NCBI GenBank assembly: GCA_965660145.1 | Contig: CBFHYX010000010.1 | Span: 62,001-126,000 of the forward strand | DNA: 64,000 nt | DNA from: JABURQ01 sp029243145 | GTDB taxonomy: Bacteria; Planctomycetota; Planctomycetia; Planctomycetales; Planctomycetaceae | Direction of reading: 5' to 3' | In this document: positions 25,821 through 34,988 of the stretch, in pieces | Numbering within the stretch: position 1 is the stretch's first letter | Layout: the number at the start of each line of letters is the position of its first letter | Notes under the pieces: generated by a model | The model's database searches: none | Told to the model about the DNA's origin: nothing | Seen by the model: the letters and a program-made list of their open reading frames with translations, nothing else | Program-made: the position numbers and the translations under genes

Positions 25821-26283
25821 TCACAAGCAGCAGCAGCTTTCGGAACATGACGTGGAAGGTCTGTTGCAACAATTTTTCGCAGCAGAAACTCCCGTCGAAT
25901 ATCGGTCGAATGAGCCTCTCCTTGTCACGCCCTCATTCACCGAAGTCGTCGCCCCACTTCCGACTTCGCCCAAAGAATCTCGTCAGCTCGCCGGATACAT
26001 GGCACTCGCCATCTCGACCATTTGCTGTCTGCTGGTCGTCTCTCTCTCACCCCATCAAAAGGACGAACAAGTCGTCGATCCTCTGTCATCATCCTCGAAC
26101 GAATCGACTTCACCGACCAACAAAACCAGAGACTTTGTGCCTGTAGAAGATCGCGATCATTTGAGTTTCAGTAAACTCGGCGGCACTGAAGACCCTACTG
26201 CGTCACAACCAAATTCAGTGGACACACTGGTCCCCGAATTGGAAGTCGAGATCTTCCCGTTACAGCCAGACAAGCCGAAGTGA
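25813..26283 (+). CDS. Single-pass membrane protein, possible anti-sigma factor
   Basis: About 156 residues. A polar N-terminus (to about 70) starting with MTDHKQQQLSEHDVEGLL, a single transmembrane helix (YMALAISTICCLLVVSLS), and an acidic, serine-rich periplasmic tail. There is no zinc-binding H-x3-C-x2-C motif of ZAS anti-sigma factors. Its start overlaps the sigma-factor stop by eight bases, so it is cotranslated with it; this context and topology suggest an anti-sigma role. The sequence shows no other recognised domain. Its stop lies 14 bases from the convergent purN stop. Confidence 0.65.
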   Translation: MTDHKQQQLSEHDVEGLLQQFFAAETPVEYRSNEPLLVTPSFTEVVAPLPTSPKESRQLAGYMALAISTICCLLVVSLSPHQKDEQVVDPLSSSSNESTSPTNKTRDFVPVEDRDHLSFSKLGGTEDPTASQPNSVDTLVPELEVEIFPLQPDKPK

Positions 26284-26296
26284 GCGGAGACTCACT

Positions 26297-26935
26297 TCAA
26301 TCAATGATCTGCACGCGGCGACCTTCAGCGTGCAATCGTGCCGCAGCATACAGACGAATGGCTTCCGGGTACGCCAGACATTCCTGCTCGAAGACTTTCG
26401 CAGCAAGAGAATCGGGAGTGTCATCATCGCTCACGCATACGGAGCGTTGCAAAATAATCGGTCCATGATCGTACTGGTTATCGGCGAAATGAACCGTACA
26501 ACCACTCACTTTGACACCCCGTTCGATGACCGCTTCGTGAACCTTGTGGCCGTAATAGCCACGGCCACAAAACGCGGGAATCAACGAAGGATGAATATTC
26601 ATGACTCGTCCGAGAAAATCGTCCGGCACATGAATCAATGATAAAAAGCCGGCCAGTGTGACCAGATCGACTTCGGCATTTCGTAAGGTCTCAAAAATTG
26701 CCGCACTGAAGGCTTCGGTATCGGGGTAATTTCCTCGGGAGATCACATCGACCGGAAAACCTTGTTCGCGAGCCCAAGTCACTCCCCCACAATCTTCACG
26801 ACTGGCAATCACGTGTGGCGTCGCAATCTCTAGTTTGCCCGCCTTTTGCTCGGCCATCATGTTTTTGAGCGTTGTGCCGCCTCCTGAAATCAGAACACCC
26901 AATTTCAGAGGACTCTTGAGAGGTTCAGACAACAT
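26297..26935 (-). CDS. purN: Phosphoribosylglycinamide formyltransferase
   Basis: Third step of purine synthesis: transfers formyl from 10-formyltetrahydrofolate to GAR. The folate-site residues are seen in VMNIHPSLIPAF (catalytic Asn and His) and in the Asp of YDHGPIIL. The opening GVLISGGGTTLKNM matches the phosphate loop, though the usual GSGSN reads GGGTT. FGRGYYGHKVHE-type sequence (here CGRGYYGHKVHEA) and VKVSGCTVHF are family blocks. The open frame begins with a GTG at 26965, but the ATG at 26935 (MLSEPLKS) is more likely. Length about 212. It is monocistronic or led by the membrane protein at 26990. Confidence 0.9.
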   Translation of the reverse strand: MLSEPLKSPLKLGVLISGGGTTLKNMMAEQKAGKLEIATPHVIASREDCGGVTWAREQGFPVDVISRGNYPDTEAFSAAIFETLRNAEVDLVTLAGFLSLIHVPDDFLGRVMNIHPSLIPAFCGRGYYGHKVHEAVIERGVKVSGCTVHFADNQYDHGPIILQRSVCVSDDDTPDSLAAKVFEQECLAYPEAIRLYAAARLHAEGRRVQIID

Positions 26936-26989
26936 GTCGGCAAGGACTTTCAAATTCAGGAGCACAAACTTACGAGGAGGAACATAAAG

Positions 26990-27943
26990 TCAATTGGGAT
27001 TATCGAAAGGATTGTCTTCGGGAGAACTCAGTTTTTCTCGCACGGATTGCAATCGCTTCGTGGAACGATTGGAACGGACAATCATCCAGAGTACAACCAC
27101 GCCGACGGCGATCACGAAGCCGTAGCCCCAATCGGGAAACGCGCGTGAGCTTGGCTCGGGAGGTGACCAACTGACCGTCTTTGCCAGAATCAAAGGGACT
27201 GCCTGAAGATCTTCTTTCCCTTCATAGGCAAATAATTTGAAATAATAGCCCGTGACTGAAACACCATCGTAAACCTGCGTCTCGGGAAAATTAAGAGGCA
27301 ACCCGTCTGGCACTTCCGTACAAATGATGATGACCGGGTAACCTTTGGACTCCTCATCAAACAAAGTCACCTGGTAAAGCGTTTTGATCCCGAATTCATT
27401 CTCTCCTGCCGGGAAAGAGATCGCCTGTCGGATGTGTCCGCTGAAAGAAACGACCTGTCCCTGGCACTTTTCCGACTGATTAAAGGCATCCCGAATAAGC
27501 GGATAGGAAGGAAGATCTTCGCGGTACTCAGTCAACCGTTTCTCTAATTGCCTGCGGAGAGATTTCTTTTGTGCCTCCGATCCCGCTTCAATTTTTTCCG
27601 TCACGGTCCGTTCCGCAAACTGATCGATCATCGACAATCGAAATTTGCGGGCCGCTTCTGCCAGCGTTGCTGCGGGAAGATTTTTAACATGGTCCAAAAT
27701 GCGGTAATACGGTTCGTTCTCGTCGGGAGAAAGCCCCAGCCCTCCGGTCGGTTTGACGGGAACCAATTTGAACCATTTTTTAGGAAGAGCGGCAGATTTC
27801 GGATCGGCGTCCGGTAACGGTTCAGGTTTTGCAATTGCCGATTTCCGGGTCGGCTGTTCGTCCGGGAGGTTGATCTCCTGAGACCAACCGGGGAACTGTA
27901 CTCCCACGATCAGCAGGCATAACGTAAACACTCGCAAGTCCAT
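26990..27943 (-). CDS. Exported membrane protein of unknown function
   Basis: Around 317 residues from the ATG at 27943, which begins a clear signal peptide (LRVFTLCLLIVGVQFPGWS). The frame continues to 27982, but the extra 13 residues are polar. It has one further transmembrane helix near the C-terminus (GYGFVIAVGVVVLWMIV). The middle holds a PVIIICTEVPDGLPLNFPE segment and the following beta-rich part, like an OB-fold or similar domain. I do not recognise the family. It lies 24 bases upstream of the purN frame on the same strand and could be cotranscribed with it. Confidence 0.65.
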   Translation of the reverse strand: MDLRVFTLCLLIVGVQFPGWSQEINLPDEQPTRKSAIAKPEPLPDADPKSAALPKKWFKLVPVKPTGGLGLSPDENEPYYRILDHVKNLPAATLAEAARKFRLSMIDQFAERTVTEKIEAGSEAQKKSLRRQLEKRLTEYREDLPSYPLIRDAFNQSEKCQGQVVSFSGHIRQAISFPAGENEFGIKTLYQVTLFDEESKGYPVIIICTEVPDGLPLNFPETQVYDGVSVTGYYFKLFAYEGKEDLQAVPLILAKTVSWSPPEPSSRAFPDWGYGFVIAVGVVVLWMIVRSNRSTKRLQSVREKLSSPEDNPFDNPN

Positions 27944-28199
27944 ACCGTGAAATATGTTTGATCGATTGACTAAGGGTTTCACGATGGTTCTCTCGACTAT
28001 GAATTCCGAAGGTCAGCACTCATTTGGCAGATCTGACATCTCCGTCAGTATAACGTGTTTTTTCAGGAGATTAGAGGATGTGAGAAGAATTATTGAGGAG
28101 CTGCAAAACCCCGTTTTCAGACTGTCCAAGAAGTCAGGCTTGGTGACGAATCTCTAGAAACCCTAGTCATTTACGTCAACTGAGGGCCTGTTCTCCGCG

Positions 28200-28227
28200 T
28201 TGACATAGATACCGAAATGCCTATAAT
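28200..28227 (+). promoter_or_regulatory. Near-consensus sigma-70 promoter of trxA
   Basis: TTGACA at 28200-28205 and TATAAT at 28222-28227, separated by 16 bases. Both hexamers are perfect. Transcription should begin near 28234, giving a 5' leader of about 100 bases. Planctomycete vegetative promoters are believed similar; the call is by inspection only. Confidence 0.75.
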
Positions 28228-28272
28228 TTCCCACTTCTAAAGAAGTAAAGACGAAAGAGTTTTTTAAGATAT

Positions 28273-28294
28273 CAAACTGCTCGAAGGCAGTTGA
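28273..28294 (+). promoter_or_regulatory. Hairpin in the trxA leader
   Basis: Inverted AACTGC and GCAGTT arms around the loop TCGAAG, extendable with one bulged A. It lies between the promoter and the ribosome binding site GGAAG near 28327. No poly-T follows, so it is more likely a stability or leader element than a terminator. Confidence 0.4.
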
Positions 28295-28335
28295 AATAAC
28301 GGACAGAGACATTCCCGTAGGTAAAGGAAGAAATC

Positions 28336-28662
28336 ATGGCTGACAACGTACTCGAGTTTACCGACAGCAACTTTCAAGCAGAAGTTGTGGATGCCGATCA
28401 GCCGGTGCTGGTCGATTTCTGGGCAAGCTGGTGCGGTCCTTGCAAAATGATCGCTCCAACCATTGAAGAACTTGCCAATGATTACGATGGCAAAGCTCGC
28501 ATTGGTAAAGTGGATATCGATCAAAATCAAGCGGTTGCCACAGAACACGGCATCCAGGCGATTCCTACGATCTTGGTCTTCAAAGGGGGCAAAGTGATAC
28601 AACGTTTTCAAGGCGTTAGCCCCAAAGAAAAACTCTCTGAAGCCCTCGATGCTGCACTCTAA
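28336..28662 (+). CDS. trxA: Thioredoxin
   Basis: A 108-residue thioredoxin that reduces protein disulfides in the cytoplasm, supplied by thioredoxin reductase. The redox-active WCGPC motif is at residues 32-36, preceded by VLVDFWAS; the cis-proline region is GIQAIPTILVF, and the buried Asp is in QPVLVDFWA. Length and layout are standard, with no signal peptide. It is preceded by a strong promoter (28200-28227) and a leader hairpin. Its stop is about 95 bases upstream of the coiled-coil gene start. Confidence 0.96.
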   Translation: MADNVLEFTDSNFQAEVVDADQPVLVDFWASWCGPCKMIAPTIEELANDYDGKARIGKVDIDQNQAVATEHGIQAIPTILVFKGGKVIQRFQGVSPKEKLSEALDAAL

Positions 28663-28757
28663 AGATTGAACTATTGGCGGGTGAATAACGGACTTTGCCC
28701 GCCGGAAGTGTTAAGCACTTCACCATTCATCGCTCACCCCGGGAAAGGATTCCCCGC

Positions 28758-30464
28758 ATGAGCAATTCTGAACACGAATCTCATCCGACCGGGAGTTCCG
28801 ATTCCCGGCCGGATGATTTCACGTCTGATTTGCTGGCAGCCTCACAACAGTCGGCACTCCCAGAGACGGATAATCTCCCTCCTGCCGTCGCACGTTCGAT
28901 GCACGATCAATTGCAAATGCTCTCTGAGGTGAGTCACATCGCCTCATCGATGCAAGGGCGTCTCGAAGAGCTGGATCGTCGCGAGCAATCTGTCAACTCG
29001 CAAGTGGTCGCACTGGAACGCGAACAGCGTCAGTTTCGCCTGCGCGTGACCGAATTTGAAACCGGACAGAAAGAGCGAGAAGGGACTGTTGAAGCTCAGC
29101 AAGAAACATTCAGCCTGCAACAAAAACAACTCAATGAACTCGAAGCCCGATTGAAGCATCGCGACGAAGAACTCAACCGACGCGAATACGAATTGACAGA
29201 AGAACGAGACGAATATCAATCACGCCTCGGCGACGAACTGGATGCCGAGAAAAGGAAACTCCGTGAAAGTCGCATTGCTTGTGAAGAAGAACAAGACAAA
29301 CTGGAACGGCTGAAAGAAAAACTGGCCGAAGAGCATCGCCAAAAACTGAACGACCTCGATAAACGACAACACGAGCAGCGAGAAGAACTTCGTCTGACGG
29401 TTCATCGTGATCACGAACAGGAAGTCTCCCGTTTTTCTCAGAAGAGAAAGGAATGGGCGGCCAAAGTCGAACAACAACAGGAAGAGTTGGCTTCGCAAAA
29501 AATGGAACTGAACGCCGCGAAAGCCGCGTTTGAGCGAGAACAGGAAGAACTGCAAGAGTCACAAACCTTGACAGAAAAACGAAGCCAGTTCCAGGAACAG
29601 CATTTAGAGCGTTTGCGAGAACAACTGAATCTGTCACAAACAGAGCTTCGCCAGGATCAGCAATACACGCGAATGATTCAAGAACGCGATCATACCGTTC
29701 TCCGATTGCGAGCTAATCAGCTCAAACATTTCCGAACACTCCTCGAACAGCGGGAAGAATCGCTCACCAGAGAGGTCGGGATCCTTGCCCAACATCGTCA
29801 GGCTCAAGAGGATCAGTTATCAGAACAATTCGGTCAGTTCGAAGAACAACAACGCGAATGGCAACAACGTCACGAACTTGACCAATCCGATATCAAACGC
29901 CAACAAAACATGCTCGCGATTCATGCCGAGAATCTGGAAGCTCGACGGTATCGACTCGAACAACTTCAAAGAGATGTCGAAGAGACACACCGGCAGACAC
30001 TCGAAATGAAAATTGTTGTTGAACAACAATTACATACGATGCAGTCCGAGGAGGGTTCCGAAGAACTCTCAGAAAACTTAGAACAGGCCCGCCAGGAATT
30101 ATCGCTCGATTATAAAAAACTTCGAGACGAACTGCGAACGGAACGCGAAAAACTGACCGAACAACGAGCCAGCCTCGAAATGCAAACTCAGTTGTTCACT
30201 GAAGAACGGCAAGAGTTTCGTAAATGGATTGACGAAAAGAGTGGTTCGCTTTCCAGCCGACAGAAAAAACTGCAAGAGATTGAAGAGAATCACGAAGAAC
30301 GTGAACAGGCATGGAGAGGATTACGTGAGCGTTGGCTGAACGAACGCGTGGAAGCAGAAGGCATGATTCGTAAACTGCTTGCGCAACTTACGGATTTACA
30401 GGATCCTTCTCTGACCTTGAAAACAAGTCCCCAGACATTTGAACAATCGGGAGAAGCGGCATGA
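28758..30464 (+). CDS. Long coiled-coil protein
   Basis: About 568 residues, most of them (from about 70 to 545) a charged, Glu/Gln/Arg-rich heptad region with repeated L-E-Q-R and E-E-Q-R-E-type stretches, indicating a long two-stranded coiled coil. The ends are polar and probably unstructured; no signal peptide or membrane segment. This is a cytoplasmic structural or scaffold-type protein; no family is recognised. The ATG at 28758 (MSNSEHESHP) has AAAGGA upstream and is preferred to the ATG at 28695. It overlaps the aldo/keto reductase start by four bases, a coupling that is hard to explain functionally. Confidence 0.8.
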   Translation: MSNSEHESHPTGSSDSRPDDFTSDLLAASQQSALPETDNLPPAVARSMHDQLQMLSEVSHIASSMQGRLEELDRREQSVNSQVVALEREQRQFRLRVTEFETGQKEREGTVEAQQETFSLQQKQLNELEARLKHRDEELNRREYELTEERDEYQSRLGDELDAEKRKLRESRIACEEEQDKLERLKEKLAEEHRQKLNDLDKRQHEQREELRLTVHRDHEQEVSRFSQKRKEWAAKVEQQQEELASQKMELNAAKAAFEREQEELQESQTLTEKRSQFQEQHLERLREQLNLSQTELRQDQQYTRMIQERDHTVLRLRANQLKHFRTLLEQREESLTREVGILAQHRQAQEDQLSEQFGQFEEQQREWQQRHELDQSDIKRQQNMLAIHAENLEARRYRLEQLQRDVEETHRQTLEMKIVVEQQLHTMQSEEGSEELSENLEQARQELSLDYKKLRDELRTEREKLTEQRASLEMQTQLFTEERQEFRKWIDEKSGSLSSRQKKLQEIEENHEEREQAWRGLRERWLNERVEAEGMIRKLLAQLTDLQDPSLTLKTSPQTFEQSGEAA

Positions 30465-31249
30465 ACCCGCTGCCTCGACGACCACTCGGAAAAACCGGGA
30501 TTATCGTCTCGGCAATCGGTTTCGGATCGTTCAAAATCGGACGCAATCAGGGAATTAAGTACCCGAGCGGATACGAATTGCCCACCGATCAGGAATGTGA
30601 ACGTCTCCTTAACGGCATTTTAGATCTCGGCATCAATCTGATTGATACGGCCCCCGCTTATGGCATTGCCGAACAACGACTGGGGCAACTCCTTTCACAA
30701 TTTCCTTCAAAGCGGCGCGATGAAATTGTCCTTTCCAGTAAAGTCGGAGAGCGATTCGTCGATGGAAAATCGATTTATAAATTCGGGGCAGACGCCGTCA
30801 GAAAAAGTGTCGAAGAGTCACTCCGCAGACTGCAGACCGACCATCTCGATCTCTTGATGATCCACTCCAATGGAGACGATCTGCATATTCTGAATGAGAC
30901 CGATACCGTTGCCGCTATGCAGGAATTAAAACAAGCTGGCAAAGCCACCGCAATTGGATTGTCGGGAAAGACCGTGGACGGCGCTCGGGCCGCGCTTGAT
31001 TGGGCCGATGTGCTGATGGTGGAATTCAATCTTCAAGACACGACTCATCTCAGTGTTATGCGTGAAGCCCAAGAATCCGGGATCGGCGTGCTTGTCAAAA
31101 AGGGGCTCGCTGCAGGACATCTCGATCCCGCAGAGGCGATTCAATTTGTGCTCTTGGAGCAATCGGTTGATTCTCTGGTTCTCGGGGGATTGAATTTCGA
31201 TCACTTTACCTCCAACAGCCGCATCGCCTCCGAAGTTCGCACAACTTAG
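30461..31249 (+). CDS. Aldo/keto reductase
   Basis: NADPH-dependent carbonyl reductase with a TIM barrel, 262 residues, a short member of the family. The catalytic tetrad can be read as Asp in NLIDTAPAYG, the Tyr in the same motif, Lys in VLSSKVGE and His in LLMIHSNGD. The opening RRPLGKTGIIVSAIGFGSF is classical. The C-terminal cofactor part is short (ends with FTSNSRIASEV). It overlaps the preceding coiled-coil gene by ATGA. Substrate unknown. Confidence 0.88.
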   Translation: MNPLPRRPLGKTGIIVSAIGFGSFKIGRNQGIKYPSGYELPTDQECERLLNGILDLGINLIDTAPAYGIAEQRLGQLLSQFPSKRRDEIVLSSKVGERFVDGKSIYKFGADAVRKSVEESLRRLQTDHLDLLMIHSNGDDLHILNETDTVAAMQELKQAGKATAIGLSGKTVDGARAALDWADVLMVEFNLQDTTHLSVMREAQESGIGVLVKKGLAAGHLDPAEAIQFVLLEQSVDSLVLGGLNFDHFTSNSRIASEVRTT

Positions 31250-31264
31250 ATGCTTATCTTCTCA

Positions 31265-32650
31265 TCAGCCCAATCCATCGAGCTTACCGGTACTATCGCC
31301 GAATGACTCTTTCTCGATCCCCATGCGTTCCAGCAGTGAGAGATGAAGGTTGCACAACGGTGTGTCTTTCTTAAATCGTAATCGGCGGCCCGGCTTGAGA
31401 GTTCCGCCACCTCGACCTGCTAGAATGATCGGCAAGTCGTGTGGATCGTGAGAATTTCCATCTTTCAATGTTGAGCCGAACATGACCATCGAGTTGTCGA
31501 GTAGCGAAGTCCCCGCTTCATCGAGAGATTTCATCTTCTCCAACAAATACGCAACCTGCTCGATGTGCCAGGTTCCGATGTCAACGTATTGCTTCAATTG
31601 CTTTTCTTCGTTGCGATGATGTGAGATGCCGTGGAACGAACCTTTCACACCATCGAGGAAGGAAAAGTTACGTCCGGTTTGTGCATTGCCCAGCATGAAA
31701 GTCGCGATTCGAGTCGAATCTGTCCAGAAGGCGAGGACCATGATGTCGAGCATCAACCGGAGGTGTTCGACGTGCTCTTCAGGAATTCCCGGACCGGGTC
31801 GCGGCACATTAAATTGACCGCTATTGATCCACCGCTTTTGGGGCTTCATGGTGTTTTCAATGCGACGTTCGATCGAGCGTACCGACTCCAAATACTCGTC
31901 CAGTTTCACTTTGTCGTTATTGCCGACTTTGTTGCGTAACGATTTAGCATCTTCGCGAACTAAGTCGAGAACACTGGTCTCGTCTCGTGCGAGTGATTTG
32001 GTGACTGCCGATTGTCGAGTCGTAAATCCAGAGACAATGGAATTCGCTCGCCCGGTACGGAACAATCGATCAAACGCCAATTGCGGAACGATCTCTTTGG
32101 GGACGGGGGTATGAGGATCTCGCCACGCAATGTGAGATCCATAGATGCGGGTGAATCCACCACCGATGTTATCGACGCCGGTATAGGCTTCGTCGACACC
32201 CAACTCAAAGGAAGGGAGAGGTGTCTCGTTTCCGATTTTATCCGCCATCAACTGATCGACCGATGTTCCTCCGGTATCCATGTCGCGACCCGATGTTCTC
32301 ACCACATAACCGCCCGACAGAAACGCGGGAACTTTCGGCCAGTGACCGTTACGCCCGACCGAATTTTCATTCCAAAGATTTTCCAACAACATGAAGTCAT
32401 CTTTAACATTCGCCAAAGACTTCAACATGTGAGAAAGTTCAAACTGTTCGTCGTCTCCCTCGGGTGTCCAAAATTTGGGATTCGCACCGTTCGGCATGAA
32501 CAGAAACGCCGACCGTACAGGCGGTTTTGACAACGATTCATCCGCACACAAAGCGGGCGACATCGCCTCAAGCCAAGGCAACGCGAGAGCCGCACCAGCA
32601 CCTTTAAGGAGTGTTCGTCGGGAGAGATGTTTCTGGAAGATCACGTTCAT
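31265..32650 (-). CDS. DUF1552 Tat-exported protein
   Basis: A 461-residue protein of DUF1552, a family common in planctomycetes and verrucomicrobia. The N-terminus has a twin-arginine signal (HLSRRTLLKGAGAALALP). The visible hallmarks are LFMPNGANPKFWTPEG, SVDQLMADKIG and LDNSMVMFGSTLKDGNSHD, as in the DUF1501/alkaline-phosphatase-like relatives. Function is unknown; it pairs with the DUF1592-type cytochrome upstream. The gene begins 34 bases after the stop of that cytochrome and ends close to the convergent aldo/keto reductase. The pair is probably cotranscribed. Confidence 0.9.
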   Translation of the reverse strand: MNVIFQKHLSRRTLLKGAGAALALPWLEAMSPALCADESLSKPPVRSAFLFMPNGANPKFWTPEGDDEQFELSHMLKSLANVKDDFMLLENLWNENSVGRNGHWPKVPAFLSGGYVVRTSGRDMDTGGTSVDQLMADKIGNETPLPSFELGVDEAYTGVDNIGGGFTRIYGSHIAWRDPHTPVPKEIVPQLAFDRLFRTGRANSIVSGFTTRQSAVTKSLARDETSVLDLVREDAKSLRNKVGNNDKVKLDEYLESVRSIERRIENTMKPQKRWINSGQFNVPRPGPGIPEEHVEHLRLMLDIMVLAFWTDSTRIATFMLGNAQTGRNFSFLDGVKGSFHGISHHRNEEKQLKQYVDIGTWHIEQVAYLLEKMKSLDEAGTSLLDNSMVMFGSTLKDGNSHDPHDLPIILAGRGGGTLKPGRRLRFKKDTPLCNLHLSLLERMGIEKESFGDSTGKLDGLG

Positions 32651-32684
32651 CGGAAAAACCTTGAAGAACTCAGTCGATACATCA

Positions 32685-34988
32685 CTATTCTAGCATGTTT
32701 TCGGTCTTCTGCTGATATCGGAATGGTGTACTCAAGATGATTTCGCGAACCAGCACGCGCGACTTAAACTCTGACTGCTTGACAGTTTTCGCGATTTTTT
32801 GAATGGCGCAATCGACAGAATCATTCAAACTGCGTCCCAACGCATAGCCGAGCATTTTGCGAGTCAGATGAGTCAGGAAATCACCTCGACGGTCCAACAA
32901 CACGTTTCGCAATCCTGCGGGGCCGTTGAAAGACTCACCCGATGGAAGAGTGGCCGAGGCATCGATGTCGGCTTTCCCTTCCTTCTCACGCCAACGACCG
33001 AGAACATCGAAGTTATCGAGAGCGAAACCCAATGGATCCATCAGGTTATGGCAGGCCGCGCAGGAGGGAGACTCTCGATGCTTCTTGAGAATTTCGCGTG
33101 TGGAGAGTTCGCTATTCTTGCTTCGTTTAATTTCCGGGATATCAGGAGGTGGCGAGGGAACTCTGACACCAAGCATCGTTTCCAATATCCAACCGCCTCG
33201 TAAGACAGGAGAAGTTCGCGTTGGATACGATGTCACCATATGCACGCCCCCCATGCCAAGAACACCGCCCCGCTTTTCATCAGGCAGCATCACTTTCTGA
33301 AACGGACCGCCACTTCCCCGTTTCGGATTTTGGACCCACGGGTTCGAAGGCTGTCGTTTGGTCTGATCTTCTTTCTTGAATCCGTAATGCCCCGAGAGAC
33401 GCTTATTGACGATGGTATATTCCGAATCGATCAATTCCAATAACGAACGATTTTCAGCGAGCAGATAACGAAAAAAGTAGACGGGTTCTTCCTGTAGGTC
33501 GAATAACAATTCCGTCGTAAACTCGCCTTTGAAAACGCCCGTGTCGGGAGCCACCAATGCGCCGACTTCTTTGGTTCCCAGCCATTGGCCAATGAATTCA
33601 TAGGCAAACTGCTCCGCTTTCGGATCATCGAGCATCCGATTGACCTGTTGCTTCAATACGTCTGGTTGTTGAAGCCGTTTCTCCTTCGCTAGTTGAAACA
33701 GTTGTTGGTCGGGCATGGTGGACCACAGAAAATACGAAAGCCGTGAAGCGAGTTGATAGTCATTCAGCAACTCCGGTTGGTCACTCTTTGGATCACTCTC
33801 GACTCGAAACAAAAAATGCGGCGAAACCAACACTCCTCGCAAAGCCAGCTTCATCGATTCGGTAAAGGGATCCCCTCGTTCAGCGCCGCGATCATAGAGA
33901 GTTAAGAATCGCTCAATCTCTTCTGGCGTGACGGGGCGACGAAACGCAAGCGGCATGAACTGAGCCAAAACATCACGCGCATGTTGACGGGGTGATTCCG
34001 GTAGCGTATCGGCTTTGAGATTCAGCAAATCTTGATGGCGTTGTCGCATTTCTTCTGAGGAAGTTTTGCGTTGCTCTCGGATCTCTAATGAAATGACATC
34101 AACGACCGATTTCTCTGGACACCGCAATGACAACACATGATTGCCACGCGATAATCGAACCACGGCATTAAGCTGAATCTGCGGAAGTTCTGCATTTTTT
34201 ATTTCAAATCGCTCTGCCGCAATGCCATCGAGCTTAAACACCAAATTGGCGGGTGTCTCATTGGTTCTGACCACAATCCGTACCTGATACTGGCCTTCAT
34301 TGAAAATGGTCGCCAAGGCGTTGATCTGTTTTTTTTCTTCGATAGTGCGAACTTTGACATCATCTTGTTCGAGAGCAGGCAAAAAATCGGACGGTGAATA
34401 ATTCAATTCCAACTCGGGTGAGATAATCGTTGCATCGAGTGCCTCAGAGGCGGCCGTCAAATAGCGTTCCATCAGCATCGTCGGTAAGAAAAGCGTCTCG
34501 CCGTTATTATCGAATCCTTCTCCCCCCGAACCATCTACGGGGAACTTGTCCGAAGCTTTGAGATCCACACCGAGCAAATCGCGGATGGTATTGTCGTATT
34601 CCCGACGATTGAGCCGTCGGGTGATCACTCGCCCTGCGTACTCTCCACTGGAACAAGCGGTCGCTTCCAACGTTTTCTCGATCCAACTCGAGAGCATCAG
34701 CCGTTTCGCTTCGGAGGGTTGCTCTTCGTCGGCGGGGGGCATCGTACGATTTTGCAGTTGTTCTGCCGCACTGCTCCACAGAGATCTCAGCTCGCCGATC
34801 TGGTCGATGTTTTCGGCACGTAGAAACGGAGCCGCGTTCTCTTCCTCTTCGGGATTGTGACACGCCGCGCAATATTTGATCAACAGCGGTCGAATCCTAG
34901 ACTCAAAGTGATCATCGGCTTCAGGTGGCTGAGCAGCATCAACGAGACAGCCGAATAACGCGATTAAGATGAAGAGAACAAAGCGCAT
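32685..34988 (-). CDS. DUF1592/DUF1588/DUF1585-type planctomycete cytochrome-like protein
   Basis: About 767 residues, secreted by a Sec signal (RFVLFILIALFGCLVDA). Near the N-terminus lies a c-type haem site (KYCAACHNPEEE), followed by the planctomycete PSD/PSCyt domains: TRRLNRREYDNTIRDLLG (DUF1587), a carbohydrate-binding-like middle with VDVISLEIREQ, then AFRRPVTPEEIERFLTLYD (DUF1595), YFLWSTMPDQQLF and LASRLSYFLW (DUF1592), and MGGVHMVTSYPTRTSPVLRG (DUF1588) with a second CxxCH in SCAACHNLMDPLGFALDN. The protein probably moves electrons in the periplasm for an unknown partner, maybe DUF1552. The frame starts at 35015 but the ATG at 34988 (MRFVLF) fits the signal. Confidence 0.88.
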   Translation of the reverse strand: MRFVLFILIALFGCLVDAAQPPEADDHFESRIRPLLIKYCAACHNPEEEENAAPFLRAENIDQIGELRSLWSSAAEQLQNRTMPPADEEQPSEAKRLMLSSWIEKTLEATACSSGEYAGRVITRRLNRREYDNTIRDLLGVDLKASDKFPVDGSGGEGFDNNGETLFLPTMLMERYLTAASEALDATIISPELELNYSPSDFLPALEQDDVKVRTIEEKKQINALATIFNEGQYQVRIVVRTNETPANLVFKLDGIAAERFEIKNAELPQIQLNAVVRLSRGNHVLSLRCPEKSVVDVISLEIREQRKTSSEEMRQRHQDLLNLKADTLPESPRQHARDVLAQFMPLAFRRPVTPEEIERFLTLYDRGAERGDPFTESMKLALRGVLVSPHFLFRVESDPKSDQPELLNDYQLASRLSYFLWSTMPDQQLFQLAKEKRLQQPDVLKQQVNRMLDDPKAEQFAYEFIGQWLGTKEVGALVAPDTGVFKGEFTTELLFDLQEEPVYFFRYLLAENRSLLELIDSEYTIVNKRLSGHYGFKKEDQTKRQPSNPWVQNPKRGSGGPFQKVMLPDEKRGGVLGMGGVHMVTSYPTRTSPVLRGGWILETMLGVRVPSPPPDIPEIKRSKNSELSTREILKKHRESPSCAACHNLMDPLGFALDNFDVLGRWREKEGKADIDASATLPSGESFNGPAGLRNVLLDRRGDFLTHLTRKMLGYALGRSLNDSVDCAIQKIAKTVKQSEFKSRVLVREIILSTPFRYQQKTENMLE

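Larger units (their letters stand above)
27944..28335. other. Intergenic region upstream of trxA, about 390 bases
   Basis: Holds the divergent upstream regions of the membrane protein gene (minus) and of trxA (plus). It contains the promoter at 28200-28227, a 5'-UTR hairpin at 28273-28294, and no coding frame I can support. Confidence 0.6.

Noticed and set aside
28676..28702. GGCGGG/GCCCGCC inverted repeat after trxA as terminator
   Set aside because: Fifteen-base loop and no T-run; at best a weak pause structure.
29173..29637. 154-residue minus-strand frame
   Set aside because: Shadow of the coiled-coil gene; repetitive Glu/Gln codons read backwards as Phe/Leu-rich sequence.
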